Assembly (NCBI GenBank): GCA_015654675.1
Contig: JAATGM010000020.1
Location: 62,001 to 126,000 of the forward strand
DNA from: Planctomycetota bacterium
Lineage (GTDB): Bacteria > Planctomycetota > Phycisphaerae > UBA1845 > UTPLA1
Reading direction: 5' to 3'
Length of the DNA: 64,000 nucleotides
Positions 8,654-18,888 of the stretch are shown one piece after another. Below the pieces are notes generated by a model, which was not told the origin of the DNA, ran no database searches, and was given only the letters and a program-made list of their open reading frames with translations. Positions within the stretch are counted from its first letter, which is position 1. Every line of letters begins with the position of its first letter. A program made the translations under genes and the position numbers.

Positions 8654-9235
8654 TCATGACATTGTTGGGGAGGCTCGATGGCGGCCGAGAATGAGACTCA
8701 TGACGAAGCCCGCGAGCATCCAACCGCCGGCCTGCTCCAGGAGCGACGCCTGCAGCATCGTCGTCGGGAAACCATACCAATTCCAGTAAGACGCATCGAT
8801 CGAGATCCAGGCGAAGATTCCGAGCAATAGGCCGCAGCATGCGGCCTGCGGTTTTGTCGCCCGGATCCAGATGAGAATGATGGCAAGCACGAGTGCACCG
8901 AGGGCATTGGTGATGTACTCGATAACCAGTTGGCGTGGGCTCATGCCCTGACCTGGGCCGGGTGTGATGATCAGAACGCCGCTCGGGCCGGATTTGATCT
9001 TTTCTTCCCAGATGGCGTCGGTTTCCTTCGTTCTGTTTTTCATTTCCATTGGAGGAAACATGTAGAAGCCGCGTTCAGTAATCGTCGTTCGCATGGCGGG
9101 AACGAGCACATCCTCACCGGGCAGGTTGCGAATGCCCTGCCATTCGTGGGGAAGTCCCATGTGAACTGCCGCACCCCAGATGAACATGGTGAGACCGCCG
9201 ACGATGGCTGCGAGGATGATTCTGCCGGGGTTCAT
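8654..9235 (-). CDS. Four-helix membrane protein of unknown function
   Basis: A 193-residue protein with four predicted membrane segments: residues about 5-25 (IILAAIVGGLTMFIWGAAVH), 105-125, 132-155 and 168-186. Between the first two is a soluble loop of about 80 residues with the distinctive FYMFPPMEMKNRTKE and SGVLIITPGPGQGMSP. Similar small membrane proteins occur in several phyla without known role. The ATG at 9235 is preceded by a GGAG-like site. It may be co-transcribed with the DUF1569 gene. Confidence 0.75.
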   Translation of the reverse strand: MNPGRIILAAIVGGLTMFIWGAAVHMGLPHEWQGIRNLPGEDVLVPAMRTTITERGFYMFPPMEMKNRTKETDAIWEEKIKSGPSGVLIITPGPGQGMSPRQLVIEYITNALGALVLAIILIWIRATKPQAACCGLLLGIFAWISIDASYWNWYGFPTTMLQASLLEQAGGWMLAGFVMSLILGRHRASPTMS

Positions 9236-9350
9236 GCGAGGGCTCCTGTATTCTTGGCGGCGATGTGCGGCTCTTGATGGGCTAGAGCCGGAATGGCGGA
9301 ATTGGATGGCGGAGCGGGTGGGGTGTCAATGATCGGCCGCCGACCATTGG

Positions 9351-10139
9351 TCAGGCGTTATTGGGGAGATCGAGGCGCGCGCTGAGCGGCGGAAGGGTGA
9401 GGTTGGTGTCTAGCAGGCGCTGGTCGTAAATGAAGTCTTCTGTGGGCTCAATTTTCCAAGGCAAGTTCGCGCGATGGTTGAGGGACGTGGCGATTTCAAA
9501 GAAGTTCCAGTGCTTGTTGCTGTCGAGGTGGTAGAGGCCGGGGGGCATGGTCGCAAGTTTGATGAGGGCGGCGGCCGTGTCTTCCAGAAATGAACAGGCG
9601 GGGAGCCATTTCCTGCTGGCGCGGACGACGCCATCTCTCTGCATGTGATCCTGGAAAAATGTGAGCATGTTATTTCCGCCGGGGCTGCGGCCGATCTGCC
9701 AACCGAGACGGACGATGGTGGCGGCGGGGTTGGCTTCACGAACGCGCTGCTCGGCGGTTCGCTTTTCGAGGCCGTAGCCGTGAGATGCGTCGGGCTCCGA
9801 ATTGATCGTGAAAGGGCCGCGGGCATTGTCGGAGAAAACCATGGCGGTGCTGGTGAAAATGAAGCGGACGCCGGCGAGGGCGCAGGTGGCGGCGAGGCCG
9901 GCCGGCCAGTCAACATTGATGCGACGGCCTTCGTTTTCCAGGCCGGTGGATTTTGAGGCGATCGCGAGATGAAAAAGCACATCGGGCTTTGTGCCGGCCA
10001 GCTGGGCGCTGATATTGCGTGGGTCGTCGAGAGGTCGGCCGTCACGCGTGTATGGAATCGGCTCGTCGCCGCTTGCTCGGAGCGCATCGGCCAAGACTCG
10101 GCCGACAGTGCCGTTCATGCCAGTAATGAGCGCATGCAT
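9351..10139 (-). CDS. NAD(P)-dependent sugar epimerase/reductase (RmlD-like SDR)
   Basis: A 262-residue extended short-chain dehydrogenase/reductase. The Rossmann start MHALITGMNGTVGRVLADAL carries the GxxGxxG-type nucleotide motif, and the catalytic pair is seen as TSTAMVFS (Ser/Thr) and YGLEK (Tyr-x-x-x-Lys). The sequence following the active site (RLGWQIG) and the overall length fit the dTDP-4-dehydrorhamnose reductase-like branch. The substrate is probably a nucleotide sugar or a related ketone, but no sugar pathway genes are adjacent. It lies 42 bases downstream of the VOC gene on the same strand. Confidence 0.82.
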   Translation of the reverse strand: MHALITGMNGTVGRVLADALRASGDEPIPYTRDGRPLDDPRNISAQLAGTKPDVLFHLAIASKSTGLENEGRRINVDWPAGLAATCALAGVRFIFTSTAMVFSDNARGPFTINSEPDASHGYGLEKRTAEQRVREANPAATIVRLGWQIGRSPGGNNMLTFFQDHMQRDGVVRASRKWLPACSFLEDTAAALIKLATMPPGLYHLDSNKHWNFFEIATSLNHRANLPWKIEPTEDFIYDQRLLDTNLTLPPLSARLDLPNNA

Positions 10140-10181
10140 CGCGGGCGATTGTAGCGAACTGCTTGTTATTGCGCGCGACAG

Positions 10182-10646
10182 CTATTGCGGTTTCCAACTC
10201 GCGGCTCGGCGGGCGCACTCTTCAGGAGAGACATCTTCGATGTGGGTTGCCAAGCCCCACTGATGGCCGGAGGAATCGAGCACTTTTGAGTAGCGGTCGC
10301 CCCAGAACATATTGGCCGGGGGCATGATGGAAGTGCAGCCAGCATCGAGGGCGCGCTGGTAGGCCCGGTCGGTATCGGGGACGTAGAGGTGCAGTCCGCC
10401 GGACAAGTGATTGGCGAGCGGGGCCTTCATGCCATGATCGGGCCATTCGCCGCTGAGCATGAAGATGGAGTCGCCGATCTTCATCTCGGCGTGCATGACT
10501 CCGCCGGTTGGAGATCGCATGCACATGACTTCTTCGGCGCCGAAGGCCTTCTTGTAGAGGGCCATTGCGGCGTCGGCATCTCTTACGATGAGTGACGGCG
10601 TGATGGTATGAAATCCGGGGGGAACGGGGGACAGTTTGGCTGACAT
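10182..10646 (-). CDS. VOC family protein, PhnB/glyoxalase-like
   Basis: A 154-residue protein of the vicinal oxygen chelate fold with two beta-alpha-beta-beta-beta modules. It starts MSAKLSPVPPGFHTITPSL, and a GAGGAGA site seven bases upstream of the ATG at 10646 supports that start over the one seven codons earlier. Motifs GGVMHAEMKIGD and SGHQWGLATHIEDVS are typical of PhnB-like proteins. Metal ligands and substrate are not certain. A paralogue lies at 24906-25337, sharing the HTITP start, the HAE..IGDS core and the ATH.EDVS ending. Confidence 0.85.
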   Translation of the reverse strand: MSAKLSPVPPGFHTITPSLIVRDADAAMALYKKAFGAEEVMCMRSPTGGVMHAEMKIGDSIFMLSGEWPDHGMKAPLANHLSGGLHLYVPDTDRAYQRALDAGCTSIMPPANMFWGDRYSKVLDSSGHQWGLATHIEDVSPEECARRAASWKPQ

Positions 10647-10757
10647 GTATGTCTCCTCAAACGGCAAGGCCGCGTGAATGGAAATACCATACAGAAGCCG
10701 AACTTATTTGTCAAGCGCAAAACGCAACGAGCTAAGCGCACTCAGGGGAATCCCGGA

Positions 10758-11900
10758 TTACGGACCGGGCGGCGCGGGCTGCGGTTCGTAGGGCTCGAAC
10801 GGGAATTGCGGGGCGGCGTTATCTTTCGGATCGCCAACGCCGAGGATCGAAGCGAGGCGGTCGCCCGAATTGATGATGATCGCGAAGAGATCGAGCATGG
10901 GGTTGAAGAGATTGGGCCGGAGCGTGGCGGGCTTGCGGAGGGCGCTGAGCCAACGGCGCGATCCGCCTTGTTCGAGCAGGCCATCGAGCGAGTAGATGCT
11001 GATGCGGTCGACGCCGGACATTGCGACGGCGGTGGCGTCTTCGACGAGCGGCGACGGGATTAGGTAGCCGGGTTGGACGAGGAGCCCCGGCGTTCCGACG
11101 TGGCCGATGGCGACTTCGGCGCGGTCGCCGTAGAAGCGTTTGGCCTGGGCGGCGTAGCGGGCAACAAAGGCGGGTGTAAATGGCAGGCGGAACAGGTCGG
11201 ACCAGGCGGGGCGATAGGCCATGACGGAGACCTCGTCCCACGGGATGTCGGCGAGGGGCGTGTTGAAGAGGTCCTGTAGATCGGGGTCGCCGTCGCCGAG
11301 GTCGTCAATGATCCAGGGAAGGGTGGCGGCCATGACCTTGATCTTGCGATTGTGGAGCTTGTCCACGAGCAGCTGGAGGCGCGTGCGGGCAACGATGAAC
11401 GAGGTATGGTTGGCCTGGTCGGCGAGATAGGTGAACAGGTCGGCCTGATTGTCGGCTTCCTGGGTGAGATTGATGGCGAGATCGATCGACGGTTCGAGAT
11501 CGAAGATAATCCAGTCGACCTGAACGCCCGCGGACGCGGCCTGGTTAAGAAAATCGTCGGCGAAAGCATCGAAGTCCTGGATGTTTTGCTCGTGCATCCA
11601 GACGCCCTTGTCAGGGAGCAGGAGCCAGGGTCGGACTGAGACGCCGAGGTCGGACGCCGCGCGCATCAGGGACCAAAGCGGATCGCCAACGCCGTCAGGC
11701 CGCACAGCGACGTAGAGCGATGCACCGAAGTCGGCGAGCTCGGGGAGTTCCTGCTGGACGCGGTCGTAGGGGAGGAACTCGCTCCAGACAGCGATGTTGC
11801 GCGGCGGTGGCGCCGAGCAGCCGGCTAGCAGGGAAAGCAGCGCGCCGACGACGCCGGCGGCGAGCGTGCTTTGCATCATTCTGGAAGGGCGGCGAAACAT
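10758..11900 (-). CDS. Secreted lipoprotein, putative TIM-barrel hydrolase-like
   Basis: A 380-residue protein with a signal peptide and a clear lipobox (LLSLLAGC). The body alternates hydrophobic strands and helices in a way that suggests a TIM barrel; the strand VDWIIFDLEPS carries an Asp-x-Glu pair reminiscent of glycoside hydrolase family 18-like active sites, and ISIYSLDGLLEQGG may be the last strand. This reading is inference from pattern only; it could instead be a non-catalytic member. The C-terminus is Pro-rich. It is transcribed alone, 111 bases upstream of the VOC gene. Confidence 0.7.
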   Translation of the reverse strand: MFRRPSRMMQSTLAAGVVGALLSLLAGCSAPPPRNIAVWSEFLPYDRVQQELPELADFGASLYVAVRPDGVGDPLWSLMRAASDLGVSVRPWLLLPDKGVWMHEQNIQDFDAFADDFLNQAASAGVQVDWIIFDLEPSIDLAINLTQEADNQADLFTYLADQANHTSFIVARTRLQLLVDKLHNRKIKVMAATLPWIIDDLGDGDPDLQDLFNTPLADIPWDEVSVMAYRPAWSDLFRLPFTPAFVARYAAQAKRFYGDRAEVAIGHVGTPGLLVQPGYLIPSPLVEDATAVAMSGVDRISIYSLDGLLEQGGSRRWLSALRKPATLRPNLFNPMLDLFAIIINSGDRLASILGVGDPKDNAAPQFPFEPYEPQPAPPGP

Positions 11901-12089
11901 CAATCCGTCCGATATTAGCAGATTTGCGTCAGTTTCGTAGGGGACGCCTTTGGTTCACGCCGACGCATATCGTCCCAATGGGGTTGTACGTCGAGTTGAA
12001 ATGTGGCTGGCGTCGAAAGGGCGAGGCCGAGAATTATCGGTTGATAAGTGGCGGTCCGGCTGTTGAATTGAGGAATGCATCGCTCGGCG

Positions 12090-12889
12090 TCATGCGGGGA
12101 GTTCGGTCAGTTCGTCGAGTTCAGGCGGCGGATGCGGACATTGCCAGGCGGCGAGGACGCTGACGGCCTCGCGCTGCGTGACTGCTCGCATCCGTCGCTT
12201 CGATGGTTCGGAGAGTAGTTCGAGCGCGAGGACGACGGTTTTGCCGGCGTTGACGTAGCGAATGATGGCGCAGGTGTTGAAGCGGGTGTGCAGCTTGAGC
12301 GGCGGTTTTTCGCGGCGGTCGATGACGGCGATTGAGGACGGTAGCAGATACCATCGGCCGCGCCACCTGGCGACCCAGCGGACCGCGGAGGCGACGAGGG
12401 CGACGCCGATGGCGAGCATGATGAAGATCGGCATCATCGCCTGGATTTGAGCGCGGGCGCGAATGAATGCAGCGATGAGACCCGCGATTGCGAGCAGAGC
12501 GGCGCCGGGAAGCACGACCCACAAGGTGCGGCGGGTCAGCAGTTCCTGGCGGGTGGGCGTATCGCCAGACAAGACCTTCAGCCGTTCGTCGCCTGCGCCG
12601 AGTTCTATCGGCTCGAAGGCCTCGGTGAAGGGTGGCGGCGGCTCAAAGGGCATGCCGGGGCCGAGGACGACGAGGCCGGCAGGGGCGTCGGTGCGGAGCG
12701 TTCCGAGGAGGGCTGCGCGAAAGGTGCGGTGCGACCAGCGGTCGCGGTACCAGGGGATGGATTTGAAGACGGCGGCGAGGCGGTTGATGGCGGCGATGGG
12801 GAGAGTTGGGCTGGAGAATTGTTTCTTTTTGTCGACGAGGACGATGTGAGGGAGAGCAGAAGACGGCTCATTCCCTGGCCGCACAGGAG

Positions 12890-12893
<4 letters not shown>
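12090..12893 (-). CDS. Membrane protein of unknown function in the thiC operon
   Basis: A 267-residue protein with two central membrane helices ([20 protein letters not shown] and [15 protein letters not shown], about residues 128-175). The N-terminal half is soluble and the C-terminal half after the helices looks like a PH-like beta domain ([19 protein letters not shown]). Its ATG overlaps the TGA of thiC by four bases (ATGA), so it is translationally coupled to thiC. No known thiamine function fits; I do not recognise the family. Confidence 0.7.
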
Positions 12894-14535
<1,642 letters not shown>

Positions 14536-14539
<4 letters not shown>

Positions 14540-14979
14540 TTCACGCCTCCAATCCGGCGAGTCTGTTTGCGTTGTGAATGAGTTAGCCGCGCTTCCACGA
14601 TCTTCCGCGCCGGTGCGGAAATCTCGCGCTTTAGAAAGGACTCAAGTGTTCGGCGTCCGATTCGGCGATCGGCAGCGCGAAAAATGTCGAGGAGGCCCCA
14701 TTCGTCGTGCTTCGAGTGAAGGCCTGTGATTTCGCGTCGAGACGCGCTGAGATAGTGCTTAATAACAATGGTCACGTTTGTTGCGGAGCCACCGTATGGG
14801 CCTTTCATGCGCTCGTCATTAAAGTCAGCTGGCAAATCCCAGATCGTCTCACCATGCAGTGTTATCCAATATCGGCCGACTCCGATACTGACGCTTCGAT
14901 ATCGGGTGCAGTGGATGCGTAAGGTTATGCGCTGATCCCAAATGGCATTGATGCTTTTTTGCAATGCGCTCCAACGCAT
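14536..14979 (-). CDS. Hypothetical protein, first gene of the thiC operon
   Basis: A 147-residue mostly soluble protein beginning [14 protein letters not shown]. The stretch [18 protein letters not shown] resembles the start of the small SF0329-type family as I remember it, but this is a weak match. The C-terminal 50 residues are rich in Arg/Lys and end in RRIGGVK. Its stop overlaps the thiC ATG (ATGA), and the GGAGG site for thiC lies inside its last codons, so coupling is likely. The codon content is less GC-rich than that of thiC. Function unknown. Confidence 0.65.
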
Positions 14980-15088
14980 AACGCACGCTCAAATTGGTTT
15001 TGGAAGGGTGAATCGATAGGACATGGCATCGCTTCCCTACGCACCTCTTGGCCGAGTTTCGGTCGTGAAGGTTTCACCCTCACCCTAG

Positions 15089-15111
15089 CCCTCTCCCTTT
15101 GAGGGAGAGGG
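15089..15111. repeat. REP-like palindrome
   Basis: The 10-base arms CCCTCTCCCT (15089-15098) and AGGGAGAGGG (15102-15111) are perfect inverted repeats around TTG, preceded by TCACCCTCACCCTAG. This is the well-known intergenic motif scattered through many bacterial genomes. It sits in the 274-base gap (14980-15253) between the thiC operon and the desaturase gene; nothing else was recognised in that gap. Confidence 0.7.
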
Positions 15112-15253
15112 GACGCGGCCCATTGGTGATCAGGTTCGGAGGGTTTCGGCTCTTGCCGAATCTCAGTCCCGATTCGACGGGACACCCCTAGCGAACATCG
15201 GTAGCGTAGTCGGCGAGGGCGGGGGAGGCAACGGCGTCGCGCCGTCGTCTACG

Positions 15254-16387
15254 CTAGGCAGCGGTCGGCATTCCCATTCGGCGGAGCCAGCGGAAGTGGG
15301 AGGCGAGACCGGCGCGGAATGTGTCGTGCGCGGTGTAGCGGAGGCCGAATTTTTTGCAGGTGGATTCGACCAGGCGCGCTAATGCGGCGTAGTGGACGTG
15401 GCAGATTTGGGGGAAGAGGTGGTGCTCGATCTGGTAATTGAGGCCGCCGACGAGCCAGGCGAGAAGCGGATTTCGGCGGGCGAAGTCGACGGTTGTGTGG
15501 ACCTGATGGACTGCCCAGGCGGACTCGATGCGATCGGTCGGTGGCTGTGGCATTGGGAATTCGGCTTCTTCGACGCAGTGGGCCAGTTGGAATACCACGC
15601 TCAATGAGACACCTTGGACGAACGAAGTGAGGGCGAAGAGCAGCAGCACCGCCAAAATAGGATGGAGCAGCATGGGGAGGACGAAGGCAAGCGAGACGAA
15701 AATGATCTTGCCGCCGGCGAAGGTGGCAAGGTCCCAGCCCTTCGGGCGCGGGAAGCGATGGCCGCCGATCCGACCGGAGACGACGTCGCGGAAGTCGTCG
15801 TACAACTGCCACTTGACCGGGAGGAATCCGTAGAGGACCCACATGTAGAAGTGTTGCAGGCGGTGGAATTTCCAGCGGGGCTGGTGCGGGGAGAGGCGGC
15901 CGAAGATGCCGACGTTGATATCGTCGTCGTGGCCGGTGACGTTGGTGTAGCTGTGATGGATGGCGTTGTGCTTGCGCGCCCAGACGTAGGAGCTTCCGCC
16001 GAGGAGGTCGAGGGTCATGGCGGTGAGTTTGTTGATCCAGCGATGGTTGGAGTAGGCGTTGTGGTTGCCGTCGTGCTGGACGTTGAAGCCGACGGCGGCC
16101 ATTGCGAGACCGAGCGAGACGGCGAGGGGCAGGGCGATCCACCAAGTTGCGGCGAAGCAGAGGAGCAGGACGTATGAGGCGGCGCACCAGGCGAGAATGA
16201 CGCCGGTCTTGGCGTACATTTGCGGGCAATCGCGCTGCTTGCGGCCGGTGATGGCGAAGTAGCGTTCGACTCTTTGTCGGAGGGCTTGTTGGAATCCGTC
16301 GCTGGGGCCGAACTTAAGCGAGTTGCGCGAGACGACCGGGCGCCTGTCGGCGGCGGGCGAACTCGCATCGATTGCGGCGATTGACAC
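15254..16387 (-). CDS. Membrane fatty acid desaturase (front-end/acyl-lipid type)
   Basis: A membrane di-iron fatty acid desaturase introducing a double bond in an acyl chain. The three histidine boxes are present: HDGNHNAYS (HxxxH), HNAIHHSYTNVTGHDDD (HxxHH) and QIEHHLFP (QxxHH), the last with Gln as in delta-5/delta-6 front-end desaturases. Two pairs of hydrophobic segments separate the boxes. There is no fused cytochrome b5 domain, so an external electron donor such as ferredoxin is needed. The start is uncertain: GTG at 16387 is chosen because upstream codons up to 16513 look unlike protein, but no strong ribosome binding site is seen. Confidence 0.88.
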   Translation of the reverse strand: MSIAAIDASSPAADRRPVVSRNSLKFGPSDGFQQALRQRVERYFAITGRKQRDCPQMYAKTGVILAWCAASYVLLLCFAATWWIALPLAVSLGLAMAAVGFNVQHDGNHNAYSNHRWINKLTAMTLDLLGGSSYVWARKHNAIHHSYTNVTGHDDDINVGIFGRLSPHQPRWKFHRLQHFYMWVLYGFLPVKWQLYDDFRDVVSGRIGGHRFPRPKGWDLATFAGGKIIFVSLAFVLPMLLHPILAVLLLFALTSFVQGVSLSVVFQLAHCVEEAEFPMPQPPTDRIESAWAVHQVHTTVDFARRNPLLAWLVGGLNYQIEHHLFPQICHVHYAALARLVESTCKKFGLRYTAHDTFRAGLASHFRWLRRMGMPTAA

Positions 16388-16633
16388 GTGATTCGGCTTT
16401 CTAACGCCATCGGTCGCGATGATGGCGTTGATTTTACTGCGGGGACGATCTAGTCGTGATCCCGTGATCTCGCGACGTCCTGCTTTTGTGGGCTGCCATA
16501 GCCGGCGGGCCAAGGCCTGTCCTGACCGGTGGGCCGTATCGCGGCGATTGTTGGACTGGAGCGCTCTGAAAGCGAAGGAATCTTAGCTTGGATGGCCGAT
16601 CGCGGCAACTTCGGCGCTGGTCACGGATTCGCC

Positions 16634-17041
16634 TTATGCTTGCAATTGCTTCATTAGTGCGGTTGTGTCGCCGATGACGAAGCCGTTTGTGATCCGACCA
16701 TCGTGGAGGGTGAACAGCGCCAGGCCGCTGTAGGTGATGGGGCGGTTGGTGGGGGCGAGGTCGATGAGGGGGCCTTGGTGTGTGCCGCGATAGGTGAGGC
16801 GGGCGGCGACCTGGTCGCCTTCGGCGATGAGGTCTTCGATGGTGTTGTGGAAGTCGGGGAAGGCGGTGCGGACGAGCTGCATGTAAGCGAGAAAGGCGGC
16901 GCGGGTGGTGACGGTGATTGCGAGGGAGCCGCGAAAGGTGATGTTGTCGGCGATGATTTCGTTGGCGAGGTTGAGGGACCAGCGATTCCAGAGGTGTTCG
17001 TAGTAGCGGCGGATGATTTGTTTGTTGTCCAAAGACGTCAT
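16634..17041 (-). CDS. SnoaL-like/ester cyclase family protein
   Basis: A 135-residue cystatin-like alpha+beta barrel protein of the SnoaL/NTF2-like superfamily. The N-terminal helix (NKQIIRRYYEHLWNRWSLNL) and the HDGRITNGFVIGDTTALMKQL ending are typical of the group annotated as ester cyclase. Such proteins act on polyketide-like or other small hydrophobic substrates, but many are uncharacterised. Its ATG overlaps the end of the preceding gene by four bases, and it is the last gene of a six-gene minus-strand cluster. Confidence 0.8.
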   Translation of the reverse strand: MTSLDNKQIIRRYYEHLWNRWSLNLANEIIADNITFRGSLAITVTTRAAFLAYMQLVRTAFPDFHNTIEDLIAEGDQVAARLTYRGTHQGPLIDLAPTNRPITYSGLALFTLHDGRITNGFVIGDTTALMKQLQA

Positions 17042-17451
17042 TGTGAACTCTGCGAGGATTCCTGGTCTTCAAGCTCCAAAAGTCTGGCATACGCGGTGCG
17101 GATTGCATCGCGGGTAATTTCCTGAAACTCTACAAATTGACTCAGCCAGACCCAATGGGAAGTCATTGCGAATCCATCGAGACGCTTAATGATCATTACT
17201 TCCGGGCTGCCTTCGTCTGTCATGAATGCGGACTTTGCGCAAGAGTCGAGGAGGGCCGTCCAATCGGGCTCGGTGAATTCAGAATCGGGGATGACTAGCT
17301 GCATTCGATCGCGCTCGACGCGATACTCGGCTTTGCTGCGCGAGTTAAGGCGGTGCCACGCGCCATCGGTGATGAGGTTCGAATCGTGCTTGTACACCCA
17401 CAATTCGGAGAGCGGCGATTCCTCGTATTCGATTTGCCAGATCGGCTCCAT
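17038..17451 (-). CDS. Hypothetical protein
   Basis: A 137-residue acidic protein (MEPIWQIEYEESPLSELWVY) with no signal peptide or membrane segment. Aromatic-rich strands near the start and a C-terminal helix (IRTAYARLLELEDQE) suggest a small alpha/beta fold. It overlaps the SnoaL-like gene by four bases (ATGA) and follows the previous gene by 21 bases, so it belongs to the same operon. I do not recognise the family. Confidence 0.65.
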   Translation of the reverse strand: MEPIWQIEYEESPLSELWVYKHDSNLITDGAWHRLNSRSKAEYRVERDRMQLVIPDSEFTEPDWTALLDSCAKSAFMTDEGSPEVMIIKRLDGFAMTSHWVWLSQFVEFQEITRDAIRTAYARLLELEDQESSQSSQ

Positions 17452-17472
17452 CGGTGGCTCCGCAATTGGGCA

Positions 17473-17886
17473 CTACGTGCCCGCAGTAATCGGGACTTTC
17501 AATTGGGTTTGCAATTGATCGCCGGCGTGCGGGCCGACGGGCCAGATATGGAAGCGGCCGGTGTCGATGGTTTTGTCGGGGTAGGTGATTCGCCAAAGGC
17601 CGCGGATGCCGTCGGTGGCGGCGTGGCCGTCGTATTCGACGTGGTGATGGCCGAGGTAGGTTTTGAGCATGGTGCAGAGGCCGGTGTCGATGTCGTAGCT
17701 GCCGCTGATGGTGAAGTCGCCGACGAGATCGCGGCCTTCGCCGAAGAGCATTCGGTCGGCGAAGTGGAGGCCGAGTTCCATCTTTCCGCGAAGCGTGAGT
17801 TGTTGCCAGAAGCCGGTCCAGAAGCAGGAGGGGAAGCGGGCGTCGGCTTCACGGATGGAATCGTCTTGCCAGGGGCGGACGGGCAT
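17473..17886 (-). CDS. Hypothetical beta-rich protein
   Basis: A 137-residue protein starting MPVRPWQDDSIREADARFP; an upstream in-frame start at 17931 would overlap the peroxiredoxin gene by eight bases and add only low-complexity residues. Short strands (GDFTISGSYDIDTGLCTM, YLGHHHVEYDGHAATDGI, LWRITYP) and the C-terminal FHIWPVG resemble a planctomycete family in which a repeated G.F.I.G.YD pattern forms a small beta barrel. Function unknown. It sits between the peroxiredoxin and another hypothetical in one operon. Confidence 0.65.
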   Translation of the reverse strand: MPVRPWQDDSIREADARFPSCFWTGFWQQLTLRGKMELGLHFADRMLFGEGRDLVGDFTISGSYDIDTGLCTMLKTYLGHHHVEYDGHAATDGIRGLWRITYPDKTIDTGRFHIWPVGPHAGDQLQTQLKVPITAGT

Positions 17887-17923
17887 TGCTTCTTCTTTGC
17901 TCGTTCGGGTTGACGAGGGCATT

Positions 17924-18505
17924 TTAGCCATTGGGAATAGTCCGCAGCCATGTCAGCACTTGGGCTGCGTTTTCGTTCGGGGGGAAGACGGGGTACCAGA
18001 CCTTTTCGATCTTTCCGTTGGCGAGGTACCAGGACATGCGCTTGATGAGGGTGGGTGGGCCGCCGGAGGGGGCTTGCCAGTGCATTGTTGGGAGTTGGAG
18101 CGCGGTTGTTAGCTTGAGGTCGTTGTCGCTCAGGAGTTCGAAGGGGATGTGCATGCGCGTGGCGAACTCGCGCTGGTAATCGGTGGCCTGGGTGCTTACG
18201 CCGAAGACCTGTACGCCGAGGGTGGTGAAGTCGGCGTATTGGTCGCGGAAGCCGCAGGACTGGGGTGTGCAGCCGCGTGCACCGGGGACGCGGTCCCAGT
18301 CGATGGGGGCGGGCTCGTCGGGGCGGCCGGTGCGGGGGTAGAAGAAGAGGACGGCGCGGTTGCGGGCCAGGTCGGCGAGATTGACGTTGCGGCCGGCGAT
18401 GGAGGGGAGGGAGATGGGCGGGGCTGTGTGGCCGGTGAGGTGGGCGGCTGCGCCGTCGTCGGTGGGGATGGGAAGGTCGTCGGGGAGTTTCGTGAGGTCG
18501 CGCAT
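17924..18505 (-). CDS. Peroxiredoxin, AhpC/TSA (BCP-like)
   Basis: A 193-residue thioredoxin-fold protein of the peroxiredoxin superfamily, which reduces peroxides. The core VLFFYPRTGRPDEP and the segment ARGCTPQSCGFRDQY carry Cys residues; the spacing (YPRTGRP... GCTPQSCGFRD) matches an atypical BCP-like group with Cys in the helix after the strand. The usual PxxxTxxC signature is altered to PRTGRPDEP plus CTPQSC, so which Cys is peroxidatic is uncertain. It has no signal peptide. It follows the cupin gene by 20 bases on the same strand. Confidence 0.82.
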   Translation of the reverse strand: MRDLTKLPDDLPIPTDDGAAAHLTGHTAPPISLPSIAGRNVNLADLARNRAVLFFYPRTGRPDEPAPIDWDRVPGARGCTPQSCGFRDQYADFTTLGVQVFGVSTQATDYQREFATRMHIPFELLSDNDLKLTTALQLPTMHWQAPSGGPPTLIKRMSWYLANGKIEKVWYPVFPPNENAAQVLTWLRTIPNG

Positions 18506-18525
18506 CGTAGCTTCGAGCTCGTTAA

Positions 18526-18888
18526 TCAGACGCGGCCCAGCGAGTCGAGCGTTCTTTCGTTTCTGATGTTGCCGGTGTTCAGGGTGGAGCTGGGTTCGAT
18601 GAGCATGACCTGAACTTCTTCGGGGGCTACGGGGCAGTGTTCTACGCCGCGGGGGATGATGACGAACTCGCCTTCATTGATCTGGAGATCGCGGTCGCGG
18701 AGGCGCATGGTGAAGCGGCCTTTTACGACGAGGAACATTTCGTCTTCGTGGTCGTGATGGTGCCACACGAAGTCGCCTTTGAACTTCACCAGCTTGATGG
18801 CGGTGTCGTTGACCTGGCCGGCGATTTTGGGGGACCAGTGTTCGCGGATCTGCTGGAACTTTTCGTCGAGGTTAATGGACTCGATCAT
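18526..18888 (-). CDS. Cupin domain protein
   Basis: A 120-residue single-domain cupin. The start MIESINLDEKFQQIREHW at 18888 has a GAGGAG site in front, and an upstream extension is not supported. The metal-binding cupin motif 1 is seen as GDFVWHHHDHEDEMFLVVKG with clustered histidines and Glu, and motif 2 as EGEFVIIPRGVEHCPVA. Small cupins of this type often act as dioxygenase-like or isomerase proteins, but the substrate is unknown. Its start overlaps the membrane protein gene by four bases. Confidence 0.85.
   Translation of the reverse strand: MIESINLDEKFQQIREHWSPKIAGQVNDTAIKLVKFKGDFVWHHHDHEDEMFLVVKGRFTMRLRDRDLQINEGEFVIIPRGVEHCPVAPEEVQVMLIEPSSTLNTGNIRNERTLDSLGRV

Noticed and set aside
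14980-15253. TPP (THI-box) riboswitch before the thiC operon
   Set aside because: No CUGAGA or ACCUGAUC..GGGUAAUGCC-type core is visible in this gap on the minus strand.
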